Shown: positions 44,282 through 53,800 of the stretch, one piece after another
How the letters are laid out: each line of letters opens with the position of its first letter
Numbering within the stretch: position 1 is the stretch's first letter
Assembly (NCBI RefSeq): GCF_000820145.1
Contig: NZ_CDBW01000041.1
Coordinates: forward strand, 62,001 to 126,000
DNA: 64,000 nucleotides
Origin: Aeromonas sobria
GTDB taxonomy: Bacteria > Pseudomonadota > Gammaproteobacteria > Enterobacterales > Aeromonadaceae
Reading direction: 5' to 3'
The notes under the pieces: generated by a model
What the model was told of the DNA's origin: nothing
Seen by the model: the letters and a program-made list of their open reading frames with translations, nothing else
Database searches by the model: none
Position numbers and translations under genes: made by a program

Positions 44282-44740
44282 ATGATTGAAAAAACACAGT
44301 TTTACCGCACCTTCAACCGGCAAGCCAAGGCGTTGCTTGAGGGGGAAACCGATCTGATTGCCAATTTGGCCAACCTGTCAGCGCTACTTGGACAGGAACT
44401 GACCGATATCAACTGGGTCGGTTTTTATCTGTTGCAAGGGGACACCCTGGTGTTGGGACCATTTCAGGGCAAACCGGCCTGCGTGCGCATTCCGGTCGGT
44501 CGTGGTGTATGTGGTACGGCAGTCGCAGAGGGCAAGACCCAGCTGGTGGACGATGTGCATCAGTTTGACGGGCATATTGCCTGTGACGGGGCCAGTAATG
44601 CTGAAATTGTCATTCCGGTGCGCCGTCATGGCGAGATCATCGGGGTGCTGGATATCGATAGTCCGATTTTTAACCGTTTCGACCAGCAAGACCGGATTGG
44701 ACTCGAAGAAACAGTACAAATTTTGGAAAGCATGCTTTAA
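44282..44740 (+). CDS. msrC: free methionine-(R)-sulfoxide reductase (GAF domain)
   Basis: 152 aa from MIEKTQFYRTFNRQAK at 44282; the longer open frame overlaps the previous gene. GAF fold with the three catalytic/structural cysteines of the fRMsr family: KPACVRIPVGRGVCGTA and HIACDGASNAE. Length and C-terminus (IGLEETVQILESML) match. Repairs oxidised free methionine in the cytosol. Confidence 0.9.
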   Translation: MIEKTQFYRTFNRQAKALLEGETDLIANLANLSALLGQELTDINWVGFYLLQGDTLVLGPFQGKPACVRIPVGRGVCGTAVAEGKTQLVDDVHQFDGHIACDGASNAEIVIPVRRHGEIIGVLDIDSPIFNRFDQQDRIGLEETVQILESML

Positions 44741-44760
44741 GTCATTGCTAGATGGTTCGC

Positions 44761-44797
44761 AAAAGGCCCCAAGCTCTCTATAATGGGGCCTTTGTTG
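44761..44797 (+). terminator. terminator before proQ
   Basis: AAAGGCCCC pairs with GGGGCCTTT across a 14-base loop, followed by a short T-rich tail. Confidence 0.75.
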
Positions 44798-44842
44798 TGC
44801 TCGGGTTATGCCCGTGCGTTTATATGAAAGCCAAGGTTATAC

Positions 44843-45481
44843 ATGGAAAACACTGAGAAGCTGAAGAACAGTAAAGAGATCGTTGCCTACCTGGTCGAGA
44901 AATTCCCGGCCTGCTTCGTTGCTGAAGGAGAGGCCAAGCCGCTCAAGATTGGCATCTTCCAGGATTTGGCCGAGCGTCTTGCTGACGATGCCAGAGTCTC
45001 CAAGACCATGCTGCGTTCTGCACTGCGTCAATACACCTCCAGCTGGCGCTATCTGCACGGCCTCAAAGCTGGCCAGGCTCGTGTAGACCTGGACGGTAAC
45101 CCGGGCGAAGTGCTGACCGAAGAGCACATCGAGCATGCCAAGCAAGCGCTCAAAGAAAGCAAAGAGCGTGTGTTTGCCAGCCGTCGCACCAACACCAAAG
45201 AGAAGGACGAAAAGGCCAAAAAGCCCCGCCGTCCTGCTGCGCGTAAAGCTGAAAAAGCTGACGTAGCTGCCAAGCCGAAGGTTGAAGCCAAAGCGCCGGT
45301 AGCAGAAGCGCCGCTGGTCAAAGTGGATGCCGCTACGCTGAAAGTTGGGCAGGATGTACGAGTCGTCATGGGCAGGTTCCCGGTTCCGGCAACTATCAAG
45401 GAAGTGACCAAGGATGATGTGCAGGTCCAACTGCAGACTGGCATGATGGTGCGGGTCAAATCAGAGCACTTGGTTCTCTAA
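44843..45481 (+). CDS. proQ: RNA chaperone ProQ
   Basis: 212 aa. FinO-type N-terminal domain (about 1-120; [33 protein letters not shown]), a Lys/Ala-rich linker (140-165) and a Tudor-like C-terminal domain ([19 protein letters not shown]). Binds structured small RNAs and mRNA 3' ends. Precedes prc by 8 bp, as in enterics. Confidence 0.96.
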   Translation: MENTEKLKNSKEIVAYLVEKFPACFVAEGEAKPLKIGIFQDLAERLADDARVSKTMLRSALRQYTSSWRYLHGLKAGQARVDLDGNPGEVLTEEHIEHAKQALKESKERVFASRRTNTKEKDEKAKKPRRPAARKAEKADVAAKPKVEAKAPVAEAPLVKVDAATLKVGQDVRVVMGRFPVPATIKEVTKDDVQVQLQTGMMVRVKSEHLVL

Positions 45482-45489
45482 GGAGACAA

Positions 45490-47505
45490 ATGTTGAAGCA
45501 TGGCGTAATTCGTTTTTCCCTCGTTGCCTGTAGCCTGGCGCTTGCCGGGCTTACACAGGCCATCGAGCCGGTGCTCAAGGAGAGTGATTTGCCTGTGTTG
45601 GCTCAAGAGAGCCAACATGCTACGGCCAGCAAGCGAATTGCCAATCTGTTTACCCGCTCGCACTACAAACAGTTCAAGCTGGATGATGCCTTTTCCTCCG
45701 TTGTTTTTGACAAATATCTGGAGAATCTGGACTACAGCCGCAATCTGTTTTTGGCCTCTGACATCAGCCGTTTTGACAAATACCGTAACGGTTTTGACAC
45801 CGACCTCGAAAGAGGCCGTCTGGCACCTGCCTACGAGATGTTCAACCTGAGTCAGCAACGGCGTTATGAGCGGTTCGAATACGCCCTCAAACTGCTTGAT
45901 ACTCCTTTTGATTTTACCCAGACCGACAACTATCAGTTTGATCGGGAAGGGGCGGCTTGGCCCAAGGACGAAGGCGAACTCAATGAGTTGTGGCGCCAAC
46001 GGGTCAAGTTCGATGCCCTGAGCCTCAAGCTCAGTGGCAAGGAGTGGCCCGAGATCAAGGAGCTGCTTGGCAAGCGTTACAACAACGCCATCAAGCGGAT
46101 GTCCCAGACCGAGAGCGAGGATGTGTTCCAGCTCTTCATGAACTCCTTCGCTCGCGCCATCGAACCGCATACCAGTTATCTCTCTCCCCGTAATGCCGAT
46201 CGTTTCAACACCGAGATGAACCTCTCGCTGGAAGGCATTGGTGCTGTATTGCAGGCCGAAGATGACTTTACCGTCATCCGCTCCCTGGTGCCCGGTGGTC
46301 CGGCTGCCAAATCTACCCATCTCAAGGCCGATGACAAGATCACCGGTGTTGGTCAGGAAGATGGCAAGATAGTCGATGTGATTGGCTGGCGTCTTGATGA
46401 CGTGGTCGAGCTCATCAAAGGGCCAAAAGGGAGCAAGGTGAAGCTGGAGATCCAGCGTGGCAAAGGTGCTGCACTCAAAACCGAGCAGGTCGAGCTGATC
46501 CGCGACAAGGTGCGCCTCGAAGATCGTGCGGCCAAGTCAAAGGTAGTCACTGCCGAAGGCAAGAAGATCGGTGTCATCGAGATCCCCAGTTTCTACGTCA
46601 ATCTCCACGACGACGTGATCAAGGAGCTCTCCAGCCTCAACAAGCAAAAGATCGATGGTCTGATCATCGATCTGCGCGGTAACGGCGGTGGTGCCCTCAC
46701 CGAAGCCTCTGCCTTGAGCGGGCTGTTCTTCGCCAGCGGTCCCGTGGTGCAAATTCGTGATCACATGGGCCGTATCACGGTCAATGGCGATGACGATGGC
46801 AACGTCTACTACGGCGGCCCCATGTCGGTGATGATCGACCGCTACAGCGCCTCGGCGTCCGAGATCTTTGCTGCTGCCATGCAAGATTATGGCCGCGCCC
46901 TGATCCTGGGTGAAAACTCGTTCGGCAAGGGCACGGTGCAGCAGCATCGCAGCCTCGCCAAGGTCTATGACTTCTACGAGCAGCCGCTGGGTCACGTGCA
47001 ATACACCATCGCCAAGTTCTACCGGATCGACGGTGGCAGCACCCAGAACAAGGGCGTGGCGCCGGATATCAGCTTCCCGACGCCGGTTGCCCCGCAAGAG
47101 ACGGGTGAAAGCCGCGAGTTCAATGCGTTGCCGTGGGACAAGATTGCCTCCGCCAACTACCAGAGGCTCGGTAACTTCACCAGTCAGCTGCCCAAACTGC
47201 AGTCGGCTCATGAGGCCCGGATCGCCAAGGATCCTGAATTTGCTTATGTGATGCAGGACATCGCCGACTACAAGGAGGAGAAAGACAAGAAGTCGGTCTC
47301 CCTCAACGAGGCGGAGCGTGTTGCAGAGCAGGCGAAACAGGATGAGAAAGCGCTCAAGCGCACCAACGAGCGTCTTGCTCGTCTTGGCAAGCCGGCGGTG
47401 AAGAGTCTGGATGAACTGCCCACTGATTTTGAAGCGCCCGATGAGTATCTCATCGAAGCGGCCAACATCACGTCGGATCTGGTCAAGTCCAGTAAGCGCA
47501 GCTGA
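45490..47505 (+). CDS. prc: tail-specific periplasmic protease
   Basis: 671 aa. Signal peptide near the start (FSLVACSLALAGLTQA), PDZ domain at about 240-330 (NLSLEGIGAVLQAEDDFTVI), then the S41 catalytic core with Ser in DRYSASASEIFAAAM and Lys in GENSFGKGTVQ, which form the Ser-Lys dyad. The C-terminus carries the DUF3340 region and a long charged helix. Removes SsrA-type or otherwise misfolded C-termini in the periplasm and processes FtsI in relatives. Confidence 0.96.
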   Translation: MLKHGVIRFSLVACSLALAGLTQAIEPVLKESDLPVLAQESQHATASKRIANLFTRSHYKQFKLDDAFSSVVFDKYLENLDYSRNLFLASDISRFDKYRNGFDTDLERGRLAPAYEMFNLSQQRRYERFEYALKLLDTPFDFTQTDNYQFDREGAAWPKDEGELNELWRQRVKFDALSLKLSGKEWPEIKELLGKRYNNAIKRMSQTESEDVFQLFMNSFARAIEPHTSYLSPRNADRFNTEMNLSLEGIGAVLQAEDDFTVIRSLVPGGPAAKSTHLKADDKITGVGQEDGKIVDVIGWRLDDVVELIKGPKGSKVKLEIQRGKGAALKTEQVELIRDKVRLEDRAAKSKVVTAEGKKIGVIEIPSFYVNLHDDVIKELSSLNKQKIDGLIIDLRGNGGGALTEASALSGLFFASGPVVQIRDHMGRITVNGDDDGNVYYGGPMSVMIDRYSASASEIFAAAMQDYGRALILGENSFGKGTVQQHRSLAKVYDFYEQPLGHVQYTIAKFYRIDGGSTQNKGVAPDISFPTPVAPQETGESREFNALPWDKIASANYQRLGNFTSQLPKLQSAHEARIAKDPEFAYVMQDIADYKEEKDKKSVSLNEAERVAEQAKQDEKALKRTNERLARLGKPAVKSLDELPTDFEAPDEYLIEAANITSDLVKSSKRS

Positions 47506-47527
47506 GCAAGCTGAGTAAGCTGAGTAA
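47501..47527 (+). repeat. 9-bp triplet repeat at the prc stop
   Basis: GCTGAGCAA, GCTGAGTAA, GCTGAGTAA at 47501-47527. The prc stop TGA is in the first copy. Repeats bring several further stops in frame; probably slippage. Confidence 0.8.
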
Positions 47528-47542
47528 GCTAGCATAATGAAC

Positions 47543-47571
47543 AAGGGCGACTCCGGTCGCCCTTTCTTTTT
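47543..47571 (+). terminator. terminator after prc
   Basis: AAGGGCGAC-TCCG-GTCGCCCTT with TTTCTTTTT following. 38 bases after the prc stop. Confidence 0.85.
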
Positions 47572-47666
47572 GTCTGGCATATCTGACGATATGCAAATTG
47601 TTTGACCCCGCCAGTTGGTTGTGACAGCCTCTTTCTCGCCTTTAACAAGCGTGGAAGCAGACAATA

Positions 47667-50291
47667 ATGACCGATCACTCCCAGGCCATGACGGCCAAAT
47701 ATCGCCAGGATTATCAGGCGCCGCTCTACTGGATCGACACCCTCGACCTCGATTTCCAACTGCAGGAGCCGCTGACCCAGGTCACCGCCATCACCCGCAT
47801 TCGCCGCAACGGTGAGCATAATGCGCCGCTGGTACTCGATGGCGAGCAGCTGCCCCTGAAAAGCGTTGCCATTGATGGCATTCCCTGTGACCACTACGAG
47901 CAAGGCGAGAGCAGCCTGACCCTGTTCAACCTGCCTGCCGAATGTGTGCTGACTATCGTCACCCTGCTGGATCCGGCCGCCAACACCGCGCTGGAAGGGC
48001 TCTACAAGTCTGGCGATGCCTACTGCACCCAGTGTGAAGCGGAAGGATTCCGCCGCATTACCTATTATCTGGACCGCCCCGACATTCTGGCGCGTTACAG
48101 CACCCGCATTACCGCCGACAAAGCTCAGTTCCCCTTCCTGCTCTCCAACGGCAACAAGGTCGACAGTGGTGAGCTCGATGGTGGTCGTCACTTCGTACAG
48201 TGGCAGGATCCCTTCCCCAAACCTAGCTACCTGTTTGCGCTGGTCGCCGGTGATTTCGATGTGGAGCGCAGTCACTACACCACCAAGAGCGGCCGCAAGG
48301 TGGCCCTCGAGATCTTCGTCGACAAGGGCAACCTCGACCGCGCCGGTTTTGCCATGGAGAGCCTCATCAACTCCATGCGCTGGGACGAGCAGCGTTTCGG
48401 CCTCGAGTATGATCTCGACATCTACATGATCGTCGCGGTGGACTTCTTCAACATGGGCGCCATGGAGAACAAGGGGCTCAACATCTTCAACTCCAAGTTC
48501 GTGCTGGCCAATCCGGCCACCGCCACCGACAGCGACTACCACGGTATCGAACGGGTGATCGGTCACGAATATTTCCACAACTGGACCGGCAACCGCGTCA
48601 CCTGCCGCGACTGGTTCCAGCTCAGCCTGAAAGAGGGGCTGACGGTATTCCGGGATCAGGAGTTCTCCTCCGATCTGGGCTCCCGTGGCGTCAATCGCAT
48701 CAACAACGTGCGTACCGTGCGCGGCCCGCAGTTTGCCGAAGATGCCGGCCCCATGGCGCACCCGATCCGCCCGGATGTGGTGATCGAGATGAACAACTTC
48801 TACACCCTGACCGTCTACGAGAAGGGGTCGGAAGTGATCCGCATGATGCACACCCTGCTGGGGGAAGATGCCTTCCAAGCCGGTATGCGTCTCTACTTCG
48901 AGCGTCACGACGGCTCGGCCGCTACGTGCGATGATTTCGTGCAGGCGATGGAGGATGCTTCCGGTGTCGATCTCGGCCGTTTCCGCCGCTGGTACAGCCA
49001 GTCCGGCACGCCGGAGCTGACCGTCACTGACGAGTACGATGCCGCCAGCGGTATCTATCGCCTCCATGTGAGCCAGCACACCCCACCGACCCAGGATCAG
49101 CCGCAGAAGCTGCCGCTGCACATTCCCCTCGACATCGAGCTCTATGACCAACAAGGCGCCATTATCCCGCTGCAATATCAGGGCAAGGCCATCGGCAACG
49201 TGCTCGACGTGCTGGAAGCGGAGCAGACCTTCGAATTCGATCAGGTGCCGGTCAAACCGGTTCCCTCCCTGCTGCGGGACTTCTCCGCGCCGGTCAAGCT
49301 GCACTATGACTACAGCGATGAAGCGCTCGCCTTCCTGATGCGCTTTGCCCGCAACGAGTTTGCCCGCTGGGATGCCGCCCAAATGCTGATCAACAAGGCG
49401 GTCATCGAAGGGGTGGCACGGGTACAGCACGGGCAGGGTGTTGAGCTCTCCCAGACCCTGCTGGCAGCCTTTGTCGCCATTTTGGACGACAGCGAGCTGG
49501 ATTTAGCCCTCAAGGCGGAGCTGCTGGCGCTGCCCGGTGAGGCGACCCTGGCCGAGCTGTTCGAGGTGGCTGATATCGACGCCATCCATCAGGTGCGCGA
49601 CGCGATCCACATCCGTCTTGCCGAGGCCTTTGGCGCGCGGCTGGCGGCTATCTACCAGAGCCTGCGTTTGAGCGGCTATCAGGTGGTGCACGCCGACATG
49701 GCCAAGCGGGCCCTCAAAGGGGTGGTGCTCGGCTATCTGGCGGCGCTGGACTCTGAGCATGCCGACGCGCTGGTGCGCGAGCAGTATGCAACTGCCGACA
49801 ACATGACTGACACCCTGACGGCGTTGCAGGTGGCCAACGGCTATCTGTTGCCATGCCGCGCCGCGCTGCTGGCCGATTTTGAGGGTAAGTGGGCCAAGGA
49901 TGGACTGGTGCTGGACAACTGGCTGCGGCTGATTGGCAGCAAGCCCGCTGCCGATGTGCTGGGCGAAGTGAAACAGGCGATGAGTCACCCCACCTTCAGC
50001 ATTCGCAACCCCAACCGGCTGCGGGCGCTGATCGGCAGCTTCGCCATGAGCAATCAGGTGCAGTTCCATGCGGTGGATGGCAGCGGTTACCGCTTCCTGA
50101 CCGATCTGCTGATCGAGCTTAACGAGGTGAACCCTCAGGTGGCATCCCGCCTCATCACGCCGCTGATCCAGTTCAAGCGACTGGATGAGGCGCGCAAGGC
50201 CCTTATCCGCGCCGAGCTGACCCGTCTAGCCAACCTTGAGGGGCTGGCACGGGATCTGTTCGAGAAGGTAAGCAAGGCACTGCAGCAGTAA
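47667..50291 (+). CDS. pepN: aminopeptidase N
   Basis: 874 aa, M1 zinc metalloprotease. Substrate-binding motif GAMEN near residue 263 and zinc motif HEYFHNWTGNR (H-E-x-x-H) at about 299, followed by the third ligand Glu in LSLKEGLTVFRDQEFS. C-terminal helical domain of the usual PepN size. Cytoplasmic peptide turnover. Starts after its own upstream gap behind prc. Confidence 0.97.
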   Translation: MTDHSQAMTAKYRQDYQAPLYWIDTLDLDFQLQEPLTQVTAITRIRRNGEHNAPLVLDGEQLPLKSVAIDGIPCDHYEQGESSLTLFNLPAECVLTIVTLLDPAANTALEGLYKSGDAYCTQCEAEGFRRITYYLDRPDILARYSTRITADKAQFPFLLSNGNKVDSGELDGGRHFVQWQDPFPKPSYLFALVAGDFDVERSHYTTKSGRKVALEIFVDKGNLDRAGFAMESLINSMRWDEQRFGLEYDLDIYMIVAVDFFNMGAMENKGLNIFNSKFVLANPATATDSDYHGIERVIGHEYFHNWTGNRVTCRDWFQLSLKEGLTVFRDQEFSSDLGSRGVNRINNVRTVRGPQFAEDAGPMAHPIRPDVVIEMNNFYTLTVYEKGSEVIRMMHTLLGEDAFQAGMRLYFERHDGSAATCDDFVQAMEDASGVDLGRFRRWYSQSGTPELTVTDEYDAASGIYRLHVSQHTPPTQDQPQKLPLHIPLDIELYDQQGAIIPLQYQGKAIGNVLDVLEAEQTFEFDQVPVKPVPSLLRDFSAPVKLHYDYSDEALAFLMRFARNEFARWDAAQMLINKAVIEGVARVQHGQGVELSQTLLAAFVAILDDSELDLALKAELLALPGEATLAELFEVADIDAIHQVRDAIHIRLAEAFGARLAAIYQSLRLSGYQVVHADMAKRALKGVVLGYLAALDSEHADALVREQYATADNMTDTLTALQVANGYLLPCRAALLADFEGKWAKDGLVLDNWLRLIGSKPAADVLGEVKQAMSHPTFSIRNPNRLRALIGSFAMSNQVQFHAVDGSGYRFLTDLLIELNEVNPQVASRLITPLIQFKRLDEARKALIRAELTRLANLEGLARDLFEKVSKALQQ

Positions 50292-50362
50292 GTACCGACG
50301 GGGCAGGGGCGTGAACGCGCCTGCCCCTCATTGTGTGATTTGCCGTGTGATCAGGAGCAAGC

Positions 50363-50584
50363 GTGAAGCAGTTTACTTTTCGGCTCTCATTGAGCAGCGA
50401 CGAGGTGATGCTGATGTATCAGGGCCATGCCAAACGGCTGGTGGTGCGCAGCGAACAGGGGCTGACCCTGGAACTTGGCATAGAAAAAATACGGCCCTTT
50501 GTCGCCATTAATGGTGTTCATGGCTACTTTCGGCTGAAAACTCAGGATGATTACCGCTTTATCAGTCTCGAACGCATAAATTAA
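50363..50584 (+). CDS. DUF2835-family protein (73 aa)
   Basis: Short protein MKQFTFRLSLSSDEVMLMY..., with the family pattern of small beta-rich proteins often found behind pepN in Vibrio and Aeromonas relatives. AGGAGC precedes the start. Function unknown. The gap 50,585-50,862 after it is 278 bases, contains no gene I can support and probably holds the promoter of the dehydrogenase. Confidence 0.75.
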   Translation: MKQFTFRLSLSSDEVMLMYQGHAKRLVVRSEQGLTLELGIEKIRPFVAINGVHGYFRLKTQDDYRFISLERIN

Positions 50585-50862
50585 CAAAAATCGAACAGAT
50601 TACCGACTGTTTATCTGCTTTGCGTCACTATCTATCCGGTAAACTGGCACAAAGGTAGTGGGAATTTCTGTATTTTTGGTTATTTACAAAATTTCTTACA
50701 GTTTAAGCCGTGATCTGCACCTTGTTTTTAACATCTCGTTAGCACCTATCCTCGCCTTCCCTTATCCAAGCCATTACACTTCGCAACAACTCTGCACCAG
50801 CGGGTAACCAGGGTGGTTGCCTCTGCGTCGGTGGTTAATGTCGTCCGATAAGGAATATAAAA

Positions 50863-53800
50863 ATGGCATTGAAAGACGCCCCTACCTCAGTTCTGCTCGA
50901 AAACGTTCTCAGCCTGATCCATCAGAAGTTGCCCAAAAACAGTGCCTCGCTGGTCGAGCGCTTCGTTGCCAAGTTCTACGGCAACATGGCGAGCTCCGAT
51001 CTGCACGATCGCAATGACAGCGATCTCTACGGTGCGGCCCTGAGCCTGTGGAATGCCCTCAATCAGCGCACCGGCACCGACCCCTACATCCGGGTCTACA
51101 ATCCCGAGCTGACCCGTCACGGCTGGCAATCGCCCCATACCATCGTCGAGGTGATCCTGCAGGATTCGCCCTTCCTGGTGGACTCCATCAGGATGGCGCT
51201 CAAGCGGCTCAATATCACCGCCCACATGATGCTGCACCAACCGCTTCACCTCATTCGTAGCGCGGATGGCAAGATTGGCGCCATTCTGGAGCTCGACAAC
51301 ACCGATGGACAGACCTCGGTTGAAACGGCATTCCTTATCGAGATTGACCACCTCACCAGCGAGGAGCAGATGGCCGCGCTGGCAGCGGAGCTCAACTCGG
51401 TGGCCGGTGAAGTGGCGCTGGCGGTCGGCGACTGGCAGCCGATGCTGGCCAAGCTCAATGAGATCATCGACGAGTTGCCCAAACGCAAGAGCCCGGTCAG
51501 CAAGGAGGAGGTGGCCTCCTGCATCGCCTTCCTCAAATGGGTGGCAGCCCACAACTTCACTCTGATGGGCTATCGCCGCTACGACGTCAAGGCGGTGGAG
51601 GGGGATCACGAGATCCTGCCGCAGGCCAGCTCCAGCCTCGGTTTGATGAAGAACTCCATCAAGGAGGTGGGTCAGCGCCTTGGCAACATGCCTGCCAGCG
51701 CCCGTCACGCCGCCCTGAGCTCCGATCTGCTGATCCTCACCAAATCCAACAGCAAGTCCAGGGTGCACCGTCCGGCCTATGTGGATTACATCGGCATCAA
51801 GCGCTTCGACGAGCATGGCAAGGTGATCGGGGAAGATCGCTTCATCGGCCTCTATGCCTCTTCCATCTACAACACCAGCGCGACCCAGATCCCGCTCATC
51901 AGCCATCGCCTCGAGCGCATCATGGCCGCCTCCGGTCACGAGAAGGGCTCCCATGCCTACAAGGCGCTGCTCAACGTGCTGGAAACCTATCCCCGCGACG
52001 AGCTGATCCAGGCCCGCGAAGAGGAGCTGCTGGCCACCGGTCTCGGCGTGCTGGAGATGCAGGAGCGGGACATGCTGCGGCTGTTCGTGCGCCGTGATGT
52101 CTACGGTCGCTTCTTCTCTTGCATGGTTTATGTCACCAAGGAGCGCTACAACACCGCGCTGCGGATCAAGACCCAGCAAATTTTGCAGAAGTATTTTGGC
52201 AGCAACGAGGAGGTGGAGTTCAACGTCTACTTCACCGAGGGTGTGCTGGCGCGGACCCATTACATAGTGCGGGTCAACAACAACAACGTGGATGTGGATG
52301 TGAACGAAGTACAGAACAACCTGATTGAAGCGGCTCGCAGCTGGGATGACCGACTCGACTCCGTGCTGCTCTCCCACTATGGCGAGGCCCGTGGCAACGA
52401 GCTGCGCCGCCGTTTCTGCACCGCCTTCCCCCGTGCCTACAAGGAAGATGTGCTGCCGGGCTCTGCCGTGGCCGACATCATGGCGCTGGATAACCTGAGC
52501 GAAGTCGAGCCCCTCGGCATGCTGTTCTACCGCGCCCAGGAGGAGGAGAACGACCGTCGGGTACGGCTCAAGCTGTTCCATCGCACCGAGCCCATTCACC
52601 TCTCCGATGTGCTGCCGATGCTGGAGAACATGGGGCTGCGGGTGATCGGCGAGACCCCGTATCAGGTTCGCACCCCGAGCGGCGATCTGTTCTGGATCCT
52701 CGACTTCTCCATGTTGCTGCGTGGTGAGCAGCCCTTTGATCTGGCCCAGAGCCAGCAGCGCTTCCAGCAGGCGTTTGCTGCCATCTGGAACAAGCAGCTG
52801 GAAGATGACGGCTTCAACCGGTTAGTACTGGGGGCAGGTCTCACTGGCCGTCAGGTCTCGGTGCTGCGCGCCTATGCCAAATACATGCGCCAGACCGGCG
52901 TCTCCTTCAGCCAGTCCTATATCGAAGAGACCCTGACCCGTTATCCCGATATCGCCCAGCTGCTGTTTACCCTGTTCGAGCGGCGCCTCGACCCGGCAGG
53001 CAAACAGAATGCCAAGACCGAGGCCAAGCTGCACGAGGAGCTTGCTGCCAAGCTGGATCAGGTAGCCAACCTCGATGACGATCGCATCATTCGCCGCTAT
53101 GTGGAGATGATCGACGCCACTATGCGCACCAACTACTACCAGCTGGACAACGCGGGCAACATCAAGCCCTACATCTCCTTCAAGCTGGCCCCCTCCAGCA
53201 TCACCGATATGCCGCTGCCGCTGCCGAAATTCGAGATCTTCGTCTACTCGCCACGGGTGGAAGGTGTCCATCTGCGCTGGGGCAAGGTGGCCCGTGGCGG
53301 TCTGCGCTGGTCCGATCGCAAGGAGGACTTCCGCACCGAGGTGCTGGGTCTGGTGAAAGCCCAGCAGGTCAAAAATACCGTGATCGTGCCGGTGGGGGCC
53401 AAGGGCGGTTTCTACTGCAAGCAGATGCCGGTGGGAGCAACCCGCGCCGTCATTCAGGAGGAGGGCAAGGCCTGCTATCGCCTGTTTATTCGCGGCCTGC
53501 TTGATGTGACCGACAACATCATCGGCGGCGAGGTGATCCCGCCGACATCCGTGGTGCGTCACGACGAGGATGACTACTACCTGGTGGTCGCCGCCGACAA
53601 GGGCACGGCGACCTTCTCCGACATCGCCAACGAGATCAGCCTCGAATACGGTCACTGGCTCGGCGATGCGTTCGCCTCCGGCGGCTCGGTCGGTTACGAC
53701 CACAAGAAGATGGGTATCACCGCCCGCGGCGCCTGGGAGTCGGTCAAGCGGCATTTTCGCGAGATTGGCGTTAACTGCCAGACCACCGACTTCACCTGCG